The notes below the pieces were generated by a model that was not told the DNA's origin, did no database searches, and saw nothing but the letters and a program-made list of their open reading frames with translations. From NCBI GenBank assembly GCA_023390955.1, contig JAEWBW010000065.1, forward strand, positions 1 to 11,804: 11,804 nucleotides of DNA. The letters run 5' to 3'. The DNA comes from Pseudomonadota bacterium. GTDB taxonomy: Bacteria > Pseudomonadota > Alphaproteobacteria > Rhizobiales > Xanthobacteraceae. Each line of letters begins with the position of its first letter. Position 1 is the first letter of the stretch. This document shows positions 1 to 4,899 of this stretch, in pieces. Position numbers and translations under genes: made by a program.

Positions 1-288
1 AAACCCACCATCGTGCACGGCTTCGACTACACAGCCTTGCACTGGGCCGACAAGCAGAAGCCGCTCGAGGAGGTAGCCGGCTCATTCGGTGTGTTTCCAG
101 AAACGCTCCGTGCGCCGCCGCTTGTTCCTGAAGCGGCTGACGAGGAGACGCCGGTTCAGGTTCCGGCTGAAGAAATGAGTGCGAGTGAGCCTGCCGCGCC
201 CATCACGGTGTCGGAGCAGGTCTCGCTGCTGAAGCGGCTGGCGGCCTATCGTCCGCGCCGCCGCAGCCGCGCCCGCGAGGCGGCGTAA
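1..288 (+). CDS. 3' end of an unrecognised protein gene (5' truncated by window)
   Basis: The frame is open from base 1 and ends at TAA 286-288, so this is the last 95 codons of a gene that begins outside the window. The visible part begins with a compact stretch containing HGFDYTALHWADKQKP, followed by a short segment (KPLEEVAGSFGVFPETLR) that could be a helix-turn-helix-like or other small helical unit. After that comes a Pro/Glu/Ala-rich, probably disordered linker, and the protein ends in a strongly basic Arg-rich tail. I do not recognise the family and assign no function. A GTG at 13 could serve as a start, but nothing resembling a ribosome binding site can be judged with only 12 bases before it, so truncation is the simpler reading. 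Codon usage (G/C at third positions) matches the neighbours. A palindromic repeat begins nine bases after the stop. Confidence 0.6.
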   Translation, partial: KPTIVHGFDYTALHWADKQKPLEEVAGSFGVFPETLRAPPLVPEAADEETPVQVPAEEMSASEPAAPITVSEQVSLLKRLAAYRPRRRSRAREAA

Positions 289-297
289 GCCGTCGCT

Positions 298-424
298 GTC
301 GTCCCGGCGAAGGCCGGGACCCATTGCCCCGAGAGCCAGTTTGGCGAAGATTCGCCGCTCGGGATTGCGACAACCCACAACCGATAGATTCCGCGGTATG
401 GGTCCTGGCTTTCGCCAGGACGAC
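298..424. repeat. Palindromic doublet repeat, family A, copy 1 (REP/MITE-like)
   Basis: This 127-bp element is bounded by 27-bp imperfect terminal inverted repeats (298-324 and 398-424, 24 of 27 positions pairing). Each end is itself a hairpin: GTCCCGGC 301-308 pairs with GCCGGGAC 313-320 around a 4-base loop, and GTCCTGGC 402-409 pairs with GCCAGGAC 414-421. A second copy in the same orientation lies at 9954-10074. The element sits in the convergent gap between the first gene and csoR, where it may act as a bidirectional transcript end. No transposase is present, so it would be a non-autonomous element. Confidence 0.85.
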
Positions 425-447
425 GTGGAGAGCTCGCTCCATCTCCT

Positions 448-566
448 CGTCATTGCGAGGAGCGCAGCGACGAAGCAATCCAGAATCTTTCCGAGAAGAG
501 ACTCTGGATTGCTTCGCTTCCGCCGTCGCTCTTCGAGCTATGGCGGACAAGTCGCTCGCAATGACG
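448..566. repeat. Palindromic repeat, family B
   Basis: This 119-bp element has 12-bp perfect terminal inverted repeats, CGTCATTGCGAG (448-459) and CTCGCAATGACG (555-566). Inside are two further hairpins. A 14-bp perfect arm pair (471-484 with 503-516) contains GCAATCCAG, and a compact stem-loop at 519-547 pairs TCCGCC with GGCGGA and, nested inside, GCTC with GAGC. The outer motif CGTCATTGCGAG with GAAGCAATCCAG is a type seen scattered through many proteobacterial genomes. It ends 14 bases from the csoR stop, so csoR transcription would run into it. Together with family A it accounts for nearly all of the 292-base gap 289-580. Confidence 0.8.
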
Positions 567-580
567 GAGAGAGCGTCGCC

Positions 581-856
581 CTACCGCTCCGCCCGTCCGA
601 TCACCGCCATCAATTCCGCGATCTTCTCGCGCTGATCGGCCTTGCTGCCGCTCGAGATCGCATGCTCGACGCAATGGGCGACGTGATCCCTGAGGACCTC
701 CTCCTCGACCCGGCGCAGCGCGGCGCGTACCGCCGAGATCTGCGTGACGATGTCGATGCAATATCTTTCGTCCTCGACCATCTTGGAGAGGCCGCGTACC
801 TGGCCCTCGATCCGGCTGAGCCGTTTTCCGACCGACGTCTTGATGTCCTTGCGCAT
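581..856 (-). CDS. csoR: CsoR-family Cu(I)-sensing transcriptional repressor
   Basis: This is a 91-residue all-helical repressor of the CsoR/RcnR (DUF156) family, about the usual length. Family members bind DNA as tetramers without a classical helix-turn-helix and let go on binding metal. The copper-type ligand triad is present with exact spacing: Cys33 (in RYCID), His58 and Cys62 (in RDHVAHC), matching the C-H-C set of copper CsoR rather than the C-H-H-type set of nickel/cobalt RcnR. The N-terminal helix GKRLSRIEGQVRGL is the family signature. The ATG at 856 is preferred: no Shine-Dalgarno sequence precedes it, but a promoter-like -10 box lies exactly six bases upstream, which suggests a leaderless mRNA. 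It is divergent from the copper ATPase with an operator-like palindrome between them, so it probably represses both that gene and itself. Copper specificity is inferred from ligands and context. Confidence 0.93.
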   Translation of the reverse strand: MRKDIKTSVGKRLSRIEGQVRGLSKMVEDERYCIDIVTQISAVRAALRRVEEEVLRDHVAHCVEHAISSGSKADQREKIAELMAVIGRAER

Positions 857-868
857 GGCGTCTATATA
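840..868 (+). promoter_or_regulatory. Predicted copA promoter sharing the csoR -10 box
   Basis: On the plus strand TTGATG (840-845) is followed by a 17-base spacer and TATATA (863-868), the same self-complementary hexamer used by the opposing csoR promoter. The start point would fall near 875, inside the operator, giving a leader of about 53 bases. The -35 box lies within the first codons of csoR. Confidence 0.45.
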
Positions 869-891
869 CCCCTACCGGGTATAGGTTGCAA
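863..891 (-). promoter_or_regulatory. Predicted csoR promoter (leaderless)
   Basis: Reading the minus strand, TTGCAA (891-886) is followed by a 17-base spacer and TATATA (868-863). The A of the csoR ATG (856) is the seventh base after the -10 box, so transcription would start at or next to the start codon. Each hexamer matches four of six sigma-70 consensus positions. The operator palindrome fills the spacer. Confidence 0.5.
865..883. promoter_or_regulatory. Probable CsoR operator in the divergent csoR-copA gap
   Basis: The 19-bp sequence TATACCCCTACCGGGTATA has perfect 7-bp arms (TATACCC 865-871, GGGTATA 877-883) around a 5-base spacer. CsoR operators are typically GC-tract pseudo-palindromes flanked by TA-rich ends, such as TACCC...GGGTA, so the match is good. 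It lies in the spacer of the predicted csoR promoter, overlaps the shared -10 box, and covers the predicted copA start point, so a bound repressor would block both directions. Confidence 0.75.
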
Positions 892-927
892 GACCGAGCC
901 TTGTACCGAGACGGCCGGAGCACTGAG

Positions 928-3384
928 ATGGACGACCACAAGCATCATCACGCCGCGGAAACCCATTCCGGATGCGGGTGTTCCTCCAAAGCTGCCGCCC
1001 CGGCCCCGAAGCCTGCGGCCGCCTCCTGCTGCGGTGGACATGGCGATCATGCCGGCCACGCCCATCATCATTCGCACGACCATGGCGATGCGACCGCAAA
1101 GGTCCTCGATCCCGTCTGCGGCATGACGGTCAACCCCGAGACCTCGAAGCACCGCTTCGAGCATCACGGCGAGACCTTCCATTTCTGTTCGGCAGGCTGC
1201 CGCGCCAAGTTCGCAGCCGATCCCGAAAAATACCTCGCCAAGGAAAAGACCCCCGCGGAAAAAATGCCGGAGGGCACGGTCTACACTTGTCCGATGCATC
1301 CGGAGATCCGTCAGGTCGGAGCCGGAAGCTGCCCGATCTGCGGCATGGCGCTGGAGCCGGAGGTCGCGAGCCTCGACACCGGTCCCAATCCCGAACTCGC
1401 CGACATGACGCGACGGTTCTGGATCGGCGCGGCGCTGGCGTTGCCTGCGGTGGTGCTGGAGATGGGCGGCCATCTCGCCGGACCGCACAATTGGGTCGAT
1501 GCAACGCTGTCGAACTGGATCCAGCTCGTGTTCGCCACGCCCGTCGTGGTCTGGGCCGGGTGGCCGTTCTTCGTGCGCGGCTGGCAGTCGCTGCTCACGC
1601 GCAACCTCAACATGTTCACGCTGATCGCGATGGGCACGGGCGTCGCCTATGTCTACAGCCTGATCGGCACGCTCGCGCCGCAGATCTTTCCGGCCGCCTT
1701 CCGCGGCCATGACGGCGCGGTCGCGGTCTATTTCGAGGCGGCCGCCGTCATCACCGTGCTGGTCCTGCTTGGCCAGGTGCTGGAGCTGCGGGCCCGCGAT
1801 GCCACATCGGGCGCGATCAAGGCGCTGCTGCAGCTCGCGCCGAAGACCGCGCGCAAGATCGGTGGCGACGGCAGCGAGCACGAGGTCGAGATCGACACGC
1901 TGCATGAAGGCGATCGGCTGCGCGTTCGCCCCGGCGAGAAGGTGCCGGTCGACGGTGTCATCCTCGAAGGCCGCTCCGCGCTCGACGAATCCCTCGTCAC
2001 CGGCGAATCCATGCCGGTCACCAAGGAAACCGGCGCCAAGGTCATCGCGGGCACGCTGAACCAGTCCGGCAGCTTCATCATGCGCGCCGACAAGGTCGGG
2101 CGCGACACGCTGCTGTCGCAGATCGTGCAGATGGTGGCCGACGCGCAGCGCTCGCGCGCGCCGATCCAGCGCCTCGCCGACCAGGTCGCGGGCTGGTTCG
2201 TGCCGACCGTGATCGTCGTCGCGCTGATCGCCTTTGCCGCCTGGGCCTGGTTCGGGCCGGAGCCGCGGCTCGCCTTCGGTCTCGTCGCGGCCGTCAGCGT
2301 CCTCATCATCGCCTGCCCCTGTGCTCTTGGCCTGGCAACGCCGATGTCGATCATGGTCGGCGTCGGCCGCGGCGCGCAAGAAGGCGTGCTGATCAAGAAC
2401 GCCGAGGCGCTGGAGCGAATGGAGAAGGTCGATACGCTCGTGGTCGACAAGACGGGCACGCTGACCGAGGGCAAGCCGAAGGTCGTCACGATTGTCTCCG
2501 CCGACGGCTTTGCCGAGGAGGAGATCTTGCGCCTCGCCGCCAGCGTCGAGCGCGCCAGCGAGCACCCGCTGGCGGATGCGATCGTTCGCGCGGCGAACGA
2601 ACGGCAACTCGGCCTCGGCCAGGTCGATGGCTTCGACTCGCCGACCGGAAAAGGCGCGACCGGCAAGGTCGAGGGCAAGACGATCGTTCTCGGCAATTGC
2701 AAATATTTGAACGCGCTCGGCGTCGACACCGCGCAGCTGGATGCGCAGGCTGAGCGGCTGCGCCAGGACGGCGCCACCGTGATCAACATGGCGGTCGACG
2801 GCATCTCGGCCGGGCTGTTCGCGATCGCCGACCCCGTCAAGGCTTCGACGCCGGAAGCCCTGAAGGCGCTCGCCGCCGAGGGCATCAAGGTGATCATGCT
2901 GACCGGCGACAACCGCACCACGGCGATGGCGGTGGCGCGCAAGCTCGGCATCGACGATGTCGAAGCCGAAGTGCTGCCCGACCAGAAGAGCGCGGTGGTG
3001 GCCAGGCTGCAGAAGGCCGGCCGGGTCGTCGCGATGGCCGGCGACGGGGTCAACGACGCTCCGGCCTTGGCCGCGGCCGAGGTCGGCATCGCCATGGGCA
3101 CCGGCACCGATGTCGCGATGGAGAGCGCCGGCGTCACGCTGCTGAAGGGCGACCTCACCGGCATCGTCCGCGCGCGAAAGCTGTCCCAGGCGACCATGAG
3201 CAACATCCGGCAAAACCTGTTCTTCGCGTTCATCTACAACGCGGCCGGCATTCCGATCGCCGCCGGCATCCTTTACCCGGCGCTCGGCCTGCTGCTGTCG
3301 CCGATCGTCGCGGCGGCCGCGATGGCGCTGTCGTCGGTCAGCGTGGTCGGCAATGCGCTGCGGCTGCGCGCGATGCGGCTGTGA
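928..3384 (+). CDS. copA: Cu(I)-exporting P1B-1-type ATPase with His-rich/YHS N-terminus
   Basis: This 818-residue inner-membrane pump uses ATP to drive Cu(I) out of the cytoplasm. Residues 1-57 form a His/Cys-rich tail with CGC, CC and several HH/HxH clusters. A YHS domain follows from about 61 (DPVCGM, then FHFCSAGC), then a short heavy-metal-binding domain at about 119-145 (YTCPMHPEI, CPICGMALEP). The usual N-terminal HMA (GMxCxxC) domains are absent. Catalytic motifs are complete: TGES 358-361, CPC 463-465, DKTGT with the phosphorylated Asp507, His546-Pro547 of the nucleotide-binding domain, and GDGVND 705-710. YN 770-771 with Pro776 and MALSS 799-803 in the last two membrane helices are Cu(I)-type (P1B-1) signatures. 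The ATG at 928 is chosen because GGAG at 917-920 sits seven bases upstream; a TTG at 886 in frame lies against the operator. CsoR is its likely repressor, and nikR follows after 52 bases. Rhizobial homologues are also called actP. Confidence 0.95.
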   Translation: MDDHKHHHAAETHSGCGCSSKAAAPAPKPAAASCCGGHGDHAGHAHHHSHDHGDATAKVLDPVCGMTVNPETSKHRFEHHGETFHFCSAGCRAKFAADPEKYLAKEKTPAEKMPEGTVYTCPMHPEIRQVGAGSCPICGMALEPEVASLDTGPNPELADMTRRFWIGAALALPAVVLEMGGHLAGPHNWVDATLSNWIQLVFATPVVVWAGWPFFVRGWQSLLTRNLNMFTLIAMGTGVAYVYSLIGTLAPQIFPAAFRGHDGAVAVYFEAAAVITVLVLLGQVLELRARDATSGAIKALLQLAPKTARKIGGDGSEHEVEIDTLHEGDRLRVRPGEKVPVDGVILEGRSALDESLVTGESMPVTKETGAKVIAGTLNQSGSFIMRADKVGRDTLLSQIVQMVADAQRSRAPIQRLADQVAGWFVPTVIVVALIAFAAWAWFGPEPRLAFGLVAAVSVLIIACPCALGLATPMSIMVGVGRGAQEGVLIKNAEALERMEKVDTLVVDKTGTLTEGKPKVVTIVSADGFAEEEILRLAASVERASEHPLADAIVRAANERQLGLGQVDGFDSPTGKGATGKVEGKTIVLGNCKYLNALGVDTAQLDAQAERLRQDGATVINMAVDGISAGLFAIADPVKASTPEALKALAAEGIKVIMLTGDNRTTAMAVARKLGIDDVEAEVLPDQKSAVVARLQKAGRVVAMAGDGVNDAPALAAAEVGIAMGTGTDVAMESAGVTLLKGDLTGIVRARKLSQATMSNIRQNLFFAFIYNAAGIPIAAGILYPALGLLLSPIVAAAAMALSSVSVVGNALRLRAMRL

Positions 3385-3436
3385 TGGCGGCGGAATCCGT
3401 GTAAAACGGCTCGACCGGGCCGCGAGGGAGCATGGA

Positions 3437-3883
3437 ATGCAGCGTATCACCATCACGATCGAGGACGATTTGCTCGCGGAGATCGATGCCGCCGCGGAGG
3501 CGCGGGGCTACCAGAACCGCTCCGAAATCATCCGCGATCTCGCCCGCGCCGGGCTGCAGCAGAGCAGCGAGGACTCCGCGCAGACCGGCCAATGCGTCGC
3601 CGGCCTCGTCTATGTCTACGACCACGCCGCCCGCGATCTCTCGAAACGCCTGGTGCAGGAATTCCACGGTCACCACGACCTCGCGCTGGCAACCCTGCAC
3701 GTCCATCTCGACGACGACAATTGCATGGAGATGACGGCCCTGCGGGGCTCTGCCGACGAGGTCAAGCATTTCGCCGACCACATCATCGCCGAACGCGGCG
3801 TCCGCTATGGCCGCGTGGTGATGATCCCGACCGGAGACGGCAAGCCGACGAAAGCGAAGAAGCATTCGCATAAGCATGGGTGA
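3437..3883 (+). CDS. nikR: NikR nickel-responsive ribbon-helix-helix regulator
   Basis: This 148-residue protein is the NikR type: an N-terminal ribbon-helix-helix DNA-binding domain (about 1-45, beginning MQRITITIEDDLLAEID) and a C-terminal ACT-like nickel-binding and tetramerisation domain. The square-planar nickel ligands align with E. coli NikR as His77, His88, His90 and Cys96, in HGHHDLALATLHVH and DDDNC, so the sensor should be functional. The ATG at 3437 is chosen because GAGGGAG (3424-3430) precedes it by six bases and the protein then begins exactly like its relatives. The C-terminus carries an extra Lys/His tail (KAKKHSHKHG) beyond the E. coli protein's end, possibly an additional metal site. 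It lies 52 bases behind copA and could share its transcript; no nickel uptake or urease/hydrogenase gene is in the window, so its targets cannot be read here. No GTATGA-type NikR operator was recognised nearby. Confidence 0.93.
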   Translation: MQRITITIEDDLLAEIDAAAEARGYQNRSEIIRDLARAGLQQSSEDSAQTGQCVAGLVYVYDHAARDLSKRLVQEFHGHHDLALATLHVHLDDDNCMEMTALRGSADEVKHFADHIIAERGVRYGRVVMIPTGDGKPTKAKKHSHKHG

Positions 3884-3891
3884 TCTTCTTG

Positions 3892-4040
3892 CCCTCTCCC
3901 CTTGTGGGAGAGGGTGGCTCGCCGCAAAGCGGCGAGACGGGTGAGGGGTATTTCTCCGCACGCACCTCTCTTGCATCGAACTTGCGGAAACAACCCCTCA
4001 TCCGGCGCTTCGCGCCACCTTCTCCCACAAGGGGAGAAGG
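3892..4040. repeat. Palindromic repeat, family C, copy 1; possible terminator after nikR
   Basis: This 149-bp imperfect inverted repeat is built of hairpins. The left end pairs CCCTCTCCC (3892-3900) with GGGAGAGGG (3906-3914) across a 5-base loop, followed by CTCGCCGC (3918-3925) pairing with GCGGCGAG (3929-3936). The right end mirrors it: GGCGC (4004-4008) pairs with GCGCC (4012-4016), then CCTTCTCCC (4018-4026) with GGGAGAAGG (4032-4040). It begins eight bases after the nikR stop, so the first hairpin could halt nikR transcription, although no T-run follows. A related copy lies near 11661. Confidence 0.8.
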
Positions 4041-4095
4041 AAGTAAGCAAAGGCGGGGGCGAGGTGAAGCACCCACCCTCCCTTGCCGAACCGGC

Positions 4096-4123
4096 TTGGC
4101 ATATCTAGCTGTTCGCCTAGTTT
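4096..4123 (+). promoter_or_regulatory. Weak candidate promoter for the EI24/CysZ-like gene
   Basis: TTGGCA (4096-4101, five of six consensus bases) is followed by a 16-base spacer and a poor -10 candidate TAGTTT (4118-4123). It lies just upstream of the gene's ribosome binding site GAAAGG (4129-4134). The placement is reasonable but the -10 box is weak. Confidence 0.25.
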
Positions 4124-4141
4124 GTCCTGAAAGGTCCTCCC

Positions 4142-4882
4142 ATGCTGGATGCCGCCGTCAAGGCGCTGTCGCAAATGTTCTCGCCGCCGATGCGCACGAT
4201 CCTGTGGCGCTCGATCGGACTGGCGCTGGTGCTGATCACCGTGCTGGCGATCGGCCTGCAGCGGCTGCTGAGCTGGTTTGCGACATCTGGCGAGGTCTGG
4301 CTGGAGGGCCTGCTCGGCCCTGGCTGGCACTCGACGCTGGAAGTTTTGGCCTGGATCGTTTCGATCGCCGCCGGCTTTGGCGTCGTGTTCGGCGGCATCT
4401 TCCTGATGCCCGCAATCACCTCGGTGGTGGCGAGCCTGTTCGTCGATGACATCGCCGAGCTGGTCGAGCGCGAGCATTATCCGGCCGAGCGGCCCGGCAT
4501 CGCCCTGCCGTTCAGCCAGGCCATGCTCGAGGGCGGCAAGACCGCGCTGCTGGCCATCCTGGTCTATCTGATCGCGCTGCCCTTCGTGCTGTTCGCCGGC
4601 GCCGGCTTCCTGATCTTCTTCATCGCCGCCGCCTGGCTATTGGGCCGCGAATATTTCGAGCTCGCGGCGATGCGGTTCCGCTCGCCTGAGGAAGCCAAAG
4701 CGATGCGGCGCGACAACGCCGCGACGGTCTTCACCGCAGGGCTGTTCATCGCCGGCTTCGTCTCGATCCCGATCGTCAATTTGGCGACGCCGATCTTCGG
4801 CATGGCGTTCATGGTCCACATGCACAAGCGCCTGTCCGGCCCGCGGCCGGAGCTGATCGAGCCGGCGCGGCAGATGCGCTAG
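4142..4882 (+). CDS. EI24/CysZ-like integral membrane protein
   Basis: This 246-residue polytopic membrane protein resembles the EI24 domain family, which includes the CysZ sulfate permeases, and is near the usual length. Hydrophobic segments are visible at about 22-44, 66-100, 135-172 (a long double segment) and 198-225. Between the second and third lies a soluble stretch with the family-like acidic motif DDIAELVEREHYP. The C-terminus is polar and proline-rich. GAAAGG at 4129-4134 precedes the ATG by seven bases and supports this start. It follows a repeat and probably has its own promoter. It converges on the efflux gene, with only 11 bases between stops. No cysteine/sulfate assimilation genes are adjacent, so a sulfate-transport role is only a family-level suggestion. 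Confidence 0.8.
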   Translation: MLDAAVKALSQMFSPPMRTILWRSIGLALVLITVLAIGLQRLLSWFATSGEVWLEGLLGPGWHSTLEVLAWIVSIAAGFGVVFGGIFLMPAITSVVASLFVDDIAELVEREHYPAERPGIALPFSQAMLEGGKTALLAILVYLIALPFVLFAGAGFLIFFIAAAWLLGREYFELAAMRFRSPEEAKAMRRDNAATVFTAGLFIAGFVSIPIVNLATPIFGMAFMVHMHKRLSGPRPELIEPARQMR

Positions 4883-4899
4883 CCGAAGATGCGCTAGCC
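4872..4899. repeat. 13-bp direct repeat supplying both convergent stop codons
   Basis: AGATGCGCTAGCC occurs at 4872-4884 and again at 4887-4899, a 15-base period. The palindrome CTAG in the first copy gives the TAG stop of the plus-strand EI24-like gene (4880-4882). In the second copy it gives the TAG stop of the minus-strand MFS gene (4896-4894). Confidence 0.85.

Noticed and set aside
298..566. CRISPR array or small RNA gene in the 289-580 gap
   Set aside because: The repeats are inverted, of two different families, and not regularly spaced with unique spacers; no tRNA- or rRNA-like fold was recognised.
886..927. TTG start for copA giving 14 more residues
   Set aside because: The TTG overlaps the csoR -35 box next to the operator and has no ribosome binding site, while the ATG at 928 has GGAG seven bases upstream.
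341..1126. Plus-strand open frame of 261 codons over two repeats and csoR
   Set aside because: It runs through two palindromic repeats and opposite a well-supported csoR, with no domain of its own.
862..3456. Long minus-strand open frame (864 codons) opposite copA
   Set aside because: It mirrors the copper ATPase codon positions, has an Arg/Asp/His-rich composition typical of antisense shadows in high-GC DNA, and resembles no protein family; copA has every catalytic motif.
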